From Kytococcus schroeteri (GTDB lineage Bacteria; Actinomycetota; Actinomycetes; Actinomycetales; Dermatophilaceae): 19,917 nt of DNA. The position numbers and the translations under genes are program-made. Below, piece by piece: positions 1-6,487 of the stretch; the stretch's first letter is position 1; every line of letters starts with the position of its first letter. Location of the stretch: positions 74,596 to 94,512 of the forward strand of contig NZ_PKIZ01000002.1 in NCBI RefSeq assembly GCF_002847825.1, written 5' to 3'. The notes beneath the pieces are model-generated. The model saw only the letters and a program-made list of their open reading frames with translations. It was not told the DNA's origin and made no database searches.

Positions 1-390
1 CGTCACCCCGGACCTGCTGTGGTGGTTCGGGGGCTCCGCGGTCACCGGCCTCCTCGTGGCGGCGATCTGGTGGGCTCCCGTGGCCAAGGGGTGGCTCTCG
101 CTGCTCGTGGCGCTCACGGCAGGGGCGGGCCTCGTGGTGGAGCTCATGGCGGGGCGCGGGGGGTCCGGGCGCCGGGGACCACGGGCGATCCGGCCGGCCG
201 GATCGCCCGTGGTCCCCGGCGCCCGGACCCCCCGCGCCCCGCCATGAGCTCCACCACGAGGCCCGCCCCTGCCGTGAGCGCCACGAGCAGCGAGAGCCAC
301 CCCTTGGCCACGGGAGCCCACCAGATCGCCGCCACGAGGAGGCCGGTGACCGCGGAGCCCCCGAACCACCACAGCAGGTCCGGGGTGACG
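1..390. repeat. Perfect 390-bp palindrome (inverted duplication) at window edge
   Basis: Bases 1-195 are the exact reverse complement of 196-390, with the axis between 195 and 196 inside CGGCCGGCCG. I compared the arms block by block and found no mismatch. The symmetry still holds at base 1, so the arms may extend beyond the window. There is no spacer. A repeat this long with no spacer is hard to maintain in living cells, so I infer a fold-back chimera or contig-end artefact, perhaps seeded by a natural hairpin near the axis. A telomere-like hairpin end or a true inverted duplication is possible but less likely. The arms carry the last third of the membrane-protein gene in both orientations; the left copy has no gene start of its own. 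Confidence 0.95.
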
Positions 391-641
391 GATGCTCCGG
401 GGTGCCTTCGGCGGGAGAGGGCGAGCGCTGCGGTGCTGCTGACCGCGGCGGCCACCAGCGCAGCGACCACGCCGTCCAGCCCCCCGCACGCGGCGATGGC
501 GCTCAGGCCCACAAGGCCGATCTGGCCGGCCCTGGCCACCAGCCACATCGGCATGAGGAACCGGGGCCAGCGCCGCGCCACGAGGACCGCGGCAACGAGC
601 ACCACTGCGAGGAGGACGGCCCCGCCCTGTGCGGCGCTCAC
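144..641 (-). CDS. Small multi-pass membrane protein, C-terminus uncertain
   Basis: A 165-aa hydrophobic protein of unknown function. The GTG start at 641-639 overlaps the TGA of the HD-domain gene upstream (GTGA), which indicates translational coupling and is why I prefer it to the longer frame that begins inside the neighbour. Hydrophobic stretches rich in Ala, Val and Leu suggest about five membrane segments, including GGAVLLAVVLVAAVLVA near the N-terminus and a Trp-rich segment (IWWAP) around residue 120. The last portion (GRGGSGRRGPRAIRPAG and onward) lies across the axis of the 390-bp palindrome. Everything after the axis at about 195 simply repeats the gene's own DNA in reverse, so the real stop codon and C-terminus cannot be trusted. 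I recognise no family. Its position suggests a membrane partner of the HD protein. Confidence 0.6.
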   Translation of the reverse strand: MSAAQGGAVLLAVVLVAAVLVARRWPRFLMPMWLVARAGQIGLVGLSAIAACGGLDGVVAALVAAAVSSTAALALSRRRHPGASVTPDLLWWFGGSAVTGLLVAAIWWAPVAKGWLSLLVALTAGAGLVVELMAGRGGSGRRGPRAIRPAGSPVVPGARTPRAPP

Positions 642-1894
642 GCGGCACCCCGGACGGCGCGCGGCAGGTCGTGGCGCCACCACCCCGGTAGGTCCTCGAG
701 GGCGACGTCGTGGCGGCGCAGCACCGGCCGTGCCTCCCGGAGGCCGTCGACGGCGCGCCGGTCGTAGCGCGTCGGGTCCGCCTCCAGCAGGTCGCAGATC
801 TCCTCGACGGTGATGTCCGGCCGCTCGATCACCAACGCGTCGACCGCATCGGCCACCTGCAGCACCCGGAGCTCGATCGGCTGGGCACGCTCGGTGTCCA
901 TCTCGGCCCCGGCAGGCACCGGCACGTGGCTGTCCCGGATGAGGCGCGCCGCGGCATCGAGGAAGGGCAGCCCCTGCACCATGCGGGCACCCTGCTCACC
1001 GTGCCCCTGCTCGCGCTCCCCCTCCTGCGGGGGCAGGGCCACGAACCCGATGTCGTGCAGCCGTGCCGCCAGGTCGAGGCTCTCCATCTGGTGGGGGCCC
1101 AGACGGAGATGACGCCCGACCTCCTTGGCGTACTCGGCGACACGGGCACCGTGCGGTTCGAGGTACGGGTCGCTGGTCTTGGCGGCTCGCATGAGGGTGC
1201 GCAGGGCACGGGTCTGGCCCGTCTCGGCCTCCTGGATGGTGGCCAGGACGGCCATGTGCACCATGAGCGGCACTGCCGCCACGAGGAGCCCCAGCCCGCG
1301 GGGGTGGATGCCCCAGGTGGCCAGGGCGAGCACCACACTGCCGAGCACCTGGTTGAAGGATCCCACCCGCAGGACAGTGGCGGCGTCACGTGCCAGAGCG
1401 GGCAGTCCGTGCCCGCGCAGGAGAGCCAGACCCGGCACGATGAGCAGGATGTTCGTCAGCAGCTGTGAGAGCGCGCCGACCACGGTGGGCCAGGCGACGT
1501 CCTGAATGGGGTGCCGGGCGTTCCCGAGGTATTCACCGCCGGCCCAGTGGAAGCCCCACCACCCCGCGCTGCTCATGATGACGAAGGTCCCCACGTTGTA
1601 GGCATGGACCTGCCACGGCTTTCTCGTCCGGGGGACCACCACCGGAGCAAGGCACGCCATGAGCGAAGCCCACGGCCCGGCGAACAGCCAGGACAGTGCC
1701 TGGACCGTGCCCATGAGCGAGTGGCCGAGGCCGAGCCACCGCGTCACGGCCGTGTACCGGTGCGCGGCAGCCGCCAGGACGACCAAGAAGACCGCCATCG
1801 GCCAGTATCTGACCTCGGGGAGCGGGACCAGGCACAAAGTCGTGGTGCCGACGACCAAAGCCGTCGGCACCACGCCCCAGAGGAGACGGTTCAT
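638..1894 (-). CDS. Membrane-anchored HD-domain protein (degenerate HD-GYP phosphohydrolase-like)
   Basis: A 418-aa protein. Residues 1 to about 222 form a multi-pass membrane region resembling MASE-type sensor modules. A cytoplasmic HD domain follows: His248 in EPHGARVAEYA, the HD pair His280-Asp281 in ARLHDIG, His298 in HGEQGARMV, and Asp349 in LQVADAVDAL. This order matches HD-GYP cyclic-di-GMP phosphodiesterases, but the HHE and GYP signatures are missing: the matching stretch reads RDSHVPVPAGAEMD, keeping only His323. It may therefore be an HD phosphohydrolase of altered specificity or a non-catalytic sensor. The ATG start lies 12 bp after the stop of the repeat-peptide gene with no strong ribosome-binding site, which suggests coupled translation, and its TGA overlaps the GTG of the next gene. 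Substrate is not determined. Confidence 0.85.
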   Translation of the reverse strand: MNRLLWGVVPTALVVGTTTLCLVPLPEVRYWPMAVFLVVLAAAAHRYTAVTRWLGLGHSLMGTVQALSWLFAGPWASLMACLAPVVVPRTRKPWQVHAYNVGTFVIMSSAGWWGFHWAGGEYLGNARHPIQDVAWPTVVGALSQLLTNILLIVPGLALLRGHGLPALARDAATVLRVGSFNQVLGSVVLALATWGIHPRGLGLLVAAVPLMVHMAVLATIQEAETGQTRALRTLMRAAKTSDPYLEPHGARVAEYAKEVGRHLRLGPHQMESLDLAARLHDIGFVALPPQEGEREQGHGEQGARMVQGLPFLDAAARLIRDSHVPVPAGAEMDTERAQPIELRVLQVADAVDALVIERPDITVEEICDLLEADPTRYDRRAVDGLREARPVLRRHDVALEDLPGWWRHDLPRAVRGAA

Positions 1895-1906
1895 GCGTTC
1901 ACGCTG

Positions 1907-2089
1907 TCACGCAGAGAACTTCCGCAGCGCGTCCTCGACCTCGATGGAGATGTTGCTGGTCTCGATGGAGATGTTCGCGGCGCGCGCAATCGTCTCGATG
2001 GAGATGTTGGCGGCGTGCGCGACCGTCTCGATGGAGATGTTGGCCGTCTGCGCGGCGTCGGACAGGGCGGTGATGGCCTCGATGAACAT
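1907..2089 (-). CDS. 60-aa repeat peptide (four NISIE repeats), first gene of the HD-protein operon
   Basis: I chose ATG 2089-2087 because AAGGAG lies 6 to 7 nt upstream; a longer in-frame TTG start at 2104 has no such site. The product is 60 aa. Its centre contains four near-identical units, ANISIET, ANISIET, ANISIET and SNISIEV, with Asn at residues 17, 28, 39 and 46, so the spacings are 11, 11 and 7 residues. Linkers between units are VAHA and IARA. Such 11/7 spacing is what hendecad and heptad coiled coils use, so a helical oligomer is plausible; a beta-rich assembly driven by the ISIE strands is the alternative. There is no signal peptide or membrane span. It lies 12 bp before the HD-domain gene in the same direction. 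I do not recognise the family; scaffold, regulator or signal peptide roles are open. Confidence 0.75.
   Translation of the reverse strand: MFIEAITALSDAAQTANISIETVAHAANISIETIARAANISIETSNISIEVEDALRKFSA
1940..2041 (-). repeat. Internal direct repeats (15-bp core x4, period 33/33/21 bp)
   Basis: The 15-base core CTCGATGGAGATGTT (plus-strand spelling) occurs identically at 1940-1954, 1961-1975, 1994-2008 and 2027-2041. The steps are 21, 33 and 33 bp, all multiples of three, so the repeats keep the reading frame and encode the NISIE units of the small peptide. The identity of the core, including synonymous positions, suggests recent expansion by slippage or unequal recombination. Confidence 0.95.
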
Positions 2090-2114
2090 GGGGATCTCCT
2101 TCAATGGGGGCGTT

Positions 2115-2143
2115 GAGGGGCGCCACCAGTGTGGGCACCCCTC
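2115..2143 (-). terminator. Hairpin between rsrA and the repeat-peptide gene (terminator or leader stem)
   Basis: On the minus strand, GAGGGGTGCC (2143-2134) pairs with GGCGCCCCTC (2124-2115), a 10-bp stem with one U-G wobble and a 9-nt loop. It lies about 100 nt after the rsrA stop and about 15 nt before the ribosome-binding site of the small-peptide gene. It has no trailing T-run. It could end the sigR-rsrA transcript or fold in the 5' leader of the peptide gene and influence its translation. The rest of the 2090-2236 gap shows a short A/T-richer patch (about 2177-2192) that may hold a promoter, but I see no convincing -35/-10 pair. Confidence 0.45.
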
Positions 2144-2236
2144 CCAGCCTTCTCCAAGGTTCGCCCCTCTTCTTGGGCAAATCTTTACCTTCGATCCAGC
2201 GTCGGCCCAGCCTCCGGCGTGACACTCAGGGGCCGC

Positions 2237-2491
2237 TCAGGCCTGACGGCGCACCACCGTCACGCTGGTGTGGATGTAGGTGACGATGCGCTCGCGGAGC
2301 TCGGTCGGCGCCGGCTCGCACGCACAGGACCGGCGCACGAGCTCCTTCAGGCGCGCGTCGCGCTGGTAGGCGGCCATGCACGGCGGGCACGACTCGAGGT
2401 GCGCCTGCAGGGCCCGGCAGTCGGCGTCGGACATCTCCCCGTCGAGGTAGGCGTAGACCTTCTCGAGGTACTCGTGACACATGCGGCTCAC
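2237..2491 (-). CDS. rsrA: RsrA-like zinc anti-sigma factor (mycothiol-system type)
   Basis: An 84-aa protein with the ZAS anti-sigma motif HxxxCxxC at His31, Cys35 and Cys38 (HLESCPPC), plus Cys5, Cys25 and the pair Cys56 and Cys58. This cysteine layout matches the RsrA family, in which zinc-bound thiols form disulfides under oxidative stress and release the sigma factor. GTG 2491-2489 overlaps the sigR stop (GTGA) and has GGAGGAGG about 7 nt upstream, so I prefer it to the ATG three codons later. The protein is slightly shorter than Streptomyces RsrA. Role: it binds and inactivates the neighbouring SigR in the cytoplasm under reducing conditions. Confidence 0.92.
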   Translation of the reverse strand: MSRMCHEYLEKVYAYLDGEMSDADCRALQAHLESCPPCMAAYQRDARLKELVRRSCACEPAPTELRERIVTYIHTSVTVVRRQA

Positions 2492-3153
2492 GACGAGACC
2501 TCCTCCACCTGAGACTTCCGACCGAAGCCGCGTTCGGCTCCGTACTCGGCCAACGCCTCGCGCAGCTGCTTTCTTCCGCGGTGCAGACGCGACATCACGG
2601 TCCCGATGGGGGTGTCCATGATCTCGGCGATCTCCTTGTAGGCGAAGCCCTCCACGTCGGCCAGGTACACGGCCATGCGGAACTCGTCGCTCAGCTGCGC
2701 CAGCGCCTCGGTCACCTGGGTGTCGGCGATGTGGTCCAGCGCCTCGGTCTCGGCCGAACGCAGCCCCTTGGCCGTGTGCGACTCCGCCGCCGCCAGCTGG
2801 TAGTCCTCCACCTCGGCGGCGTCGGACTCCAGCGGCTGCCGCTGCTTCTTGCGGTAGTTGTTGATGTACGTGTTGGTGAGGATGCGGTACATCCACGCCT
2901 TGAGGTTGGTGCCCGGCTTGTACTGGTGGAAGGCCGCGAACGCCTTGGCGTAGGTCTCCTGCACCAGGTCCTCGGCGTCCGAGGGGTTGCGGGTGGTGCG
3001 CAGCGCCGCGCTGTACAGCTGGTCCAGGTGCGGCAGGGCCTCGCGCTCGAAGCGGGCAGCCTGCTCCTCGGGGGTCTCGGTGGCCACGTCCACGACGTCG
3101 TCGGCCGACCCGGCCGTGGTCGTGGCGGGCTTCTCACGGGTGGTGGGCGTCAT
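2488..3153 (-). CDS. sigR: SigR/SigH-type ECF RNA polymerase sigma factor
   Basis: A 221-aa ECF sigma factor. Region 2 is seen around residues 43-105 ([17 protein letters not shown], then [16 protein letters not shown] and a basic RKKQRQP). Region 4 lies at about 148-200, with the helix-turn-helix core [21 protein letters not shown] and the ALAEYG end. The ATG at 3153-3151 has GGAGG 7 nt upstream; the long in-frame extension ahead of it has no support and would overlap the divergent gene. The 3' end overlaps rsrA by a GTGA junction, the usual sigma/anti-sigma arrangement. In relatives SigR directs thioredoxin, mycothiol and proteostasis genes during thiol-oxidative stress. I did not find a clear GGAAT-N18-GTT autoregulatory promoter upstream. 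Confidence 0.95.
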   Translation of the reverse strand: MTPTTREKPATTTAGSADDVVDVATETPEEQAARFEREALPHLDQLYSAALRTTRNPSDAEDLVQETYAKAFAAFHQYKPGTNLKAWMYRILTNTYINNYRKKQRQPLESDAAEVEDYQLAAAESHTAKGLRSAETEALDHIADTQVTEALAQLSDEFRMAVYLADVEGFAYKEIAEIMDTPIGTVMSRLHRGRKQLREALAEYGAERGFGRKSQVEEVSS

Positions 3154-3186
3154 CGCAGACCCTCCTGGAGGCTCGTCATCCGGGAC

Positions 3187-3192
3187 ATCGTA
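3187..3192 (-). promoter_or_regulatory. Candidate -10 element for sigR
   Basis: TACGAT on the minus strand lies 34 bp before the sigR ATG in the 190-bp divergent gap (3154-3343). It fits the actinobacterial TANNNT -10 pattern. No convincing -35 is visible at the right distance, so this is tentative. Confidence 0.3.
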
Positions 3193-3300
3193 GGTCGGTG
3201 CGGCGCGCCGCGGGCCGGTGTTCGCGCTGGGCGCAGCCGGTGTGACCCACATCGCGGAGACCCGCTCCCTGACCCGACGGCCGCCGCCCCTGTCCCGGGG

Positions 3301-3306
3301 TACGGT
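3301..3306 (+). promoter_or_regulatory. Candidate -10 element for the polysaccharide plus-strand operon
   Basis: TACGGT lies 37 bp before the ATG of the aminotransferase and fits the TANNNT pattern. No good -35 is seen at 16-18 bp. It would drive the aminotransferase, phosphoglycosyl transferase and polymerase genes. Confidence 0.3.
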
Positions 3307-3343
3307 GACCGGAGTCCCGAGTGCCCACCGGAAAGGCCCCCCG

Positions 3344-4471
3344 ATGACCGAGCGCATCCACCTCTCGATGGCTGACATCTCGGATGCCGAGGAACAGGCC
3401 GTTGTCCGCGCGATCCGCTCCGGCTGGGTCGCCCCGCTGGGACCGGAGGTGGACGCCTTCGAGGCCGAGCTCGCCGAGCGGGTGGGCGCGAAGCACGCCC
3501 TCGCGCTGAGCTCCGGCACCGCGGCCCTGCACCTGGGTCTGATCCACCTGGGGGCCCGCCCCGGCACCCACGTGGTCACCAGCTCCATGACCTTCGCCGC
3601 CACCGCCAACGCGATCGCCTACACCGGCGCGACCCCGGTGTTCGTCGACTCCCAGGCGTCCGACGCGAACGTGGACCCGCAGCTCATGCTGCAGGCCGTG
3701 CGCGACCTCAAGGACCGTGGCGAGACCGTGGTCGCCGCCGTCCCGGTGGACCTCTTCGGCCGTGCCTGCGAGATGGACGTGCTCGAGGCCGGGCTGGTCG
3801 AGCTGGACGTCCCCCTGTTCTGCGACACCGCGGAATCGCTGGGCGCCCGGCTGGGCGACCGCGCCGCGGGCTCCTTCGGGCTGGCGTCGGCGTTCTCCTT
3901 CAACGGCAACAAGATCATGACCACCTCCGGCGGGGGCATGCTCGTCAGCGACGACGAGGCGCTCATCGCCCACGCGCGCAAGCTCTCGACGCAGGCCCGT
4001 GAGCCCGTCCCGTGGTACGAGCACACCGAGCACGGGTACAACTACCGACTGTCCAACATCCTGGCGGCCATCGGCCGCGCGCAGCTGGGCCGGCTGGACG
4101 ACCTGATCGGCCGTCGCCGCGCCATCCGGGAGCGCTACGTGGAGACCATCGGTGCGCTCGAGGGCGTGCGGGTGCTCGGGGACCAGGACGACGCCCACTT
4201 CGACAACTGCTGGCTGACCAGCATCGTGGTGGACCGCCCCGGCTTCGACGTGGACGCGGTGCAGGGCGCCCTCTCCGGCCAGGGCATCGAGGCCCGCCAC
4301 CTGTGGAAGCCGATGCACATGCAGCCGGTGTTCGCCGACACCCCGGTGGTGGGTGGCGAGGTGTGCGAGGAGCTCTTCCGCACGGGCCTGAACCTGCCGA
4401 GCAGCAGCACCATGACCGACGAGCAGCAGGAGCGCGTCATCGAGGCGCTCACGACGCTGCTGGACGCCTGA
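3344..4471 (+). CDS. DegT/DnrJ/EryC1/StrS sugar aminotransferase (PglE-like)
   Basis: A 375-aa PLP-dependent nucleotide-sugar aminotransferase. Visible marks are the N-terminal [21 protein letters not shown], the [11 protein letters not shown] cofactor-phosphate loop, Asp161 in the CDTAESLGA stretch that holds the pyridine nitrogen, and the Schiff-base Lys190 in FSFNGNK followed by TTSGGGM. Length and motifs fit enzymes that aminate a UDP-4-keto-6-deoxy-HexNAc, such as PglE of the bacillosamine pathway. ATG 3344 is preceded by GAAAGG at about 7 nt. It is followed after 8 bp by a PglC-like gene, and a PglD-like gene sits at the far end of the locus, which supports this substrate guess. The 4,6-dehydratase that would make its substrate is not in the window. 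Perosamine-type aminotransferases are the main alternative. Confidence 0.88.
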   Translation: MTERIHLSMADISDAEEQAVVRAIRSGWVAPLGPEVDAFEAELAERVGAKHALALSSGTAALHLGLIHLGARPGTHVVTSSMTFAATANAIAYTGATPVFVDSQASDANVDPQLMLQAVRDLKDRGETVVAAVPVDLFGRACEMDVLEAGLVELDVPLFCDTAESLGARLGDRAAGSFGLASAFSFNGNKIMTTSGGGMLVSDDEALIAHARKLSTQAREPVPWYEHTEHGYNYRLSNILAAIGRAQLGRLDDLIGRRRAIRERYVETIGALEGVRVLGDQDDAHFDNCWLTSIVVDRPGFDVDAVQGALSGQGIEARHLWKPMHMQPVFADTPVVGGEVCEELFRTGLNLPSSSTMTDEQQERVIEALTTLLDA

Positions 4472-4479
4472 GGGGCCTC

Positions 4480-5091
4480 GTGAGCTACGCGCCGGTGAAG
4501 CGAGCACTCGACCTCGCGCTGACCGTTCCCGCCTTCGTAGCCTCACTGCCGGTGCAGGCCGCGGCAGCCGTGGCGATCCGCACCACTCTCGGCTCGCCGG
4601 TGTTCTTCCGCCAGACGCGGCCCGGTCTGCACGGTGAGCCGTTCGAGATGATCAAGTTCCGCACCATGCACCACGTGGACGAGGCTCGTGGCCGCGTGAC
4701 CGATGCCGAGCGCATGACGAGGGTCGGGTCCTTCCTCCGTTCCACGAGCATCGACGAGCTCCCCACGCTGTGGAACATCGTCCGGGGCGACATGAGCCTC
4801 GTCGGCCCCCGCCCACTCCTGATGAAGTACCTGCCGCTCTACTCCCCCACGCAGGCCCGGCGTCACGAGGCCAAGCCCGGACTGACCGGGCTGGCCCAGG
4901 CCTCGGGGCGCAACTCCCTGACGTGGGAGGAGCGGTTCGCGCTCGACGTGGAGTACGTGGACCGCCAGAGCCTGGTGCTGGATCTCAAGATCCTTGCGCA
5001 CACGGTCGGCGCGGTGCTTTGCCGTGAAGGAATCGCCGAAGACGGGCAGGCGACGATGACGGAGTTCCGTGGGAGCGGGGAGAGCGCGTGA
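4480..5091 (+). CDS. PglC-like membrane phosphoglycosyl transferase (bacterial sugar transferase family)
   Basis: A 203-aa protein of the monotopic phosphoglycosyl transferase family (PF02397). It has one N-terminal hydrophobic re-entrant segment (residues about 8-30), then the basic FRQTRPGLHGEPFEMIKFRTM motif, the catalytic Asp-Glu pair in SIDELPTLWNI, GDMSLVGPRPLL, and the C-terminal ASGRNSLTWEERFALDVEYV block. It lacks the long N-terminal membrane and CoA-binding-like domains of WbaP-type enzymes, so it is the short PglC-type. It is expected to transfer a phospho-sugar from a UDP-sugar to undecaprenyl phosphate and so start the glycan. GTG 4480 follows the previous stop by 8 bp, with GAGGGG upstream. 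Its stop overlaps the next gene as GTGA. Confidence 0.93.
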   Translation: MSYAPVKRALDLALTVPAFVASLPVQAAAAVAIRTTLGSPVFFRQTRPGLHGEPFEMIKFRTMHHVDEARGRVTDAERMTRVGSFLRSTSIDELPTLWNIVRGDMSLVGPRPLLMKYLPLYSPTQARRHEAKPGLTGLAQASGRNSLTWEERFALDVEYVDRQSLVLDLKILAHTVGAVLCREGIAEDGQATMTEFRGSGESA

Positions 5092-6320
5092 GCCCTACTG
5101 AGATTCTCGTCTGTTCGTCCGCCGTACTGGTCCTACTCTTTCGGCGCGGTCCACGCTCGTCCGTCATGGCCTATGTCGCGGCCTACTTCGCCTTCTTCTC
5201 CTTGGGCCCCGTCGTAAACACGATGCGAGGCGAGGACATCTACGAAGGCACCGTGGTGTCAGAGGTCCCGGATGCCGGCATCGCATACCTAGTCGTACTC
5301 GTCGCCTGGCTCACTGTGGACCTGCTGGCGCGGGACTCCCAAGCCCTCCGGACGAACCCCTATTGGCGGCGCGACGACGGGACACGATGGACAGGCTACT
5401 CCGTGGCCCTCTTCATCCTGACCCTCTACGGGGGGTTCTTCGCACTCCAGCTGGCCGTCCTCAGCCCCTTTGAGAAGGCCGTGTCCGTCGGCACCGCCCC
5501 CGCGCTGCACTACCAGTATGTCCTTCTGGAGACCATCGCCCTGTCGATGCTCTTCTTCATCTGGCCGGACAAGACGGCTCGCAAGTGGTATTTCCTCAAC
5601 GCGGTCGTTTTCATTGCCTATGGACTACTGTCAGCGGAACGCGACTTCATTTTCCTGATCTTCAGCCTGTTCGTCCATGCAACGACGTTCGGACTGCTGC
5701 GCTCAGCCCGATGGACACCGATCGTCGGGGGCACCTTCGCGGTCTTGGGAACATGGATCTTCGCGACGCGAGGAAATGGTGACCTCGACACGACCGGAGT
5801 GCTCAACCAGGGGTCCCTCCTCTTCGTCGACACCTACCTCTTGAGTCGCTACCCCATCAATGACACCGACGCGACCCACTCCTACTGGAACATGATCAGT
5901 GGAGGCTCGAGCTCGGGGTTCACCTCATTGAGCGACTGGTTCGTGCAGTTCTATCTCGATTCCCACGCGAAGGCGGGGTACGGCTTCTCCCTCGTGGGCG
6001 AGGCGCGCCTCAACGCGGGCCTGGTCGGCGTCTTTGTCGTCTTTGCGCTACTGGCCGTGTTCCACAAGTACCTACTCACCAAGGCCACCACGTGGCGGCC
6101 GGCACTCTTCTTCGCGCCGCTGTTCATCACCTTCCTCATGTATTCGATGCGCGGCGACCTTGACATGCTGCTCTCAACGCTCTTGTACGGAGCAGTCTTT
6201 CTCCTGGTCGTGTGGCTGACTCGCACCACGGCTCCAGCCAAGGCCGTCCCCCGCACCACGCAGCCGAGCACCGATCCTGCACCCCGGGTGCGTGCCGGAG
6301 GTGCAACAGTTGCACGTTAA
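5088..6320 (+). CDS. Wzy-like O-antigen/polysaccharide polymerase
   Basis: A 410-aa polytopic membrane protein with roughly ten to twelve hydrophobic segments. A large loop at about residues 215-300 (around RGNGDLDTT, SRYPINDTDATHSYW and SGGSSSGF) matches the periplasmic loop position of Wzy polymerases. Sequence conservation in this family is low, so the call rests on topology and on its place between a phosphoglycosyl transferase gene and the other glycan genes. GTG 5088 overlaps the previous stop (GTGA). The DNA is clearly less G/C-rich than its surroundings: bases 5581-5640 are 50% G+C against 75% in 14941-15000 of aroA, typical of transferred surface-polysaccharide genes. The Pro/Ala/Thr-rich C-terminal tail ends at a strong hairpin. 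Confidence 0.75.
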   Translation: MSPTEILVCSSAVLVLLFRRGPRSSVMAYVAAYFAFFSLGPVVNTMRGEDIYEGTVVSEVPDAGIAYLVVLVAWLTVDLLARDSQALRTNPYWRRDDGTRWTGYSVALFILTLYGGFFALQLAVLSPFEKAVSVGTAPALHYQYVLLETIALSMLFFIWPDKTARKWYFLNAVVFIAYGLLSAERDFIFLIFSLFVHATTFGLLRSARWTPIVGGTFAVLGTWIFATRGNGDLDTTGVLNQGSLLFVDTYLLSRYPINDTDATHSYWNMISGGSSSGFTSLSDWFVQFYLDSHAKAGYGFSLVGEARLNAGLVGVFVVFALLAVFHKYLLTKATTWRPALFFAPLFITFLMYSMRGDLDMLLSTLLYGAVFLLVVWLTRTTAPAKAVPRTTQPSTDPAPRVRAGGATVAR

Positions 6321-6376
6321 GGTCGGCCCATGACCGCGGGGCAACAGCAGTTACCCCGCGGTCATGGGCCGACCTT
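6319..6376 (+). terminator. Perfect 23-bp stem hairpin after wzy-like gene
   Basis: The left arm at 6319-6341 begins inside the TAA stop and is the exact reverse complement of 6354-6376, with a 12-nt loop at 6342-6353. A smaller hairpin, GTGCAA-CAG-TTGCAC, sits just before it at 6301-6315 within the coding region. No T-run follows, which is common for high-GC actinobacterial terminators. It probably ends the plus-strand operon. A stem this long and perfect could also be a recombination footprint. Confidence 0.8.
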
Positions 6377-6410
6377 GTCCCGCAAGAGGCCAAGCACTCG
6401 AGAGCCGCCG

Positions 6411-6416
6411 TACAAT
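6411..6416 (+). promoter_or_regulatory. Candidate -10 element for the acyltransferase gene
   Basis: TACAAT lies between the 23-bp hairpin and the acyltransferase start, the only TANNNT-like box of good quality in this gap. The matching -35 region is poor. Confidence 0.3.
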
Positions 6417-6487
6417 GCCCATCCCCTTCACGAGTCCGAGGGCATGGACAGAGCGGCCCATGTCAGACCCGAGAAGGAAGACGCACC

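Noticed and set aside
56..247. Plus-strand copy of the membrane-protein C-terminus
   Set aside because: It is only the mirror image of the minus-strand gene created by the palindrome, without its own start region.
19..813. Long open frame on the plus strand across the palindrome and the membrane-protein gene
   Set aside because: Arg/Pro/Gly-rich composition typical of a shadow frame in high-GC DNA; it lies opposite a hydrophobic protein gene with a coupled start.
2090..2236. Cyclic-di-GMP or cyclic-di-AMP riboswitch ahead of the HD operon
   Set aside because: The leader shows a simple hairpin but none of the conserved core bases of those riboswitches that I could recognise.
3154..3343. SigR-dependent autoregulatory promoter upstream of sigR
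   Set aside because: I looked for GGAAT, 18 bases, GTT on the minus strand and found no match; only a TACGAT box is visible.
3176..4546. 456-codon minus-strand open frame opposite the aminotransferase
   Set aside because: Low-complexity His/Gly/Arg-rich translation with no domain; the opposite strand encodes a clear PLP enzyme.
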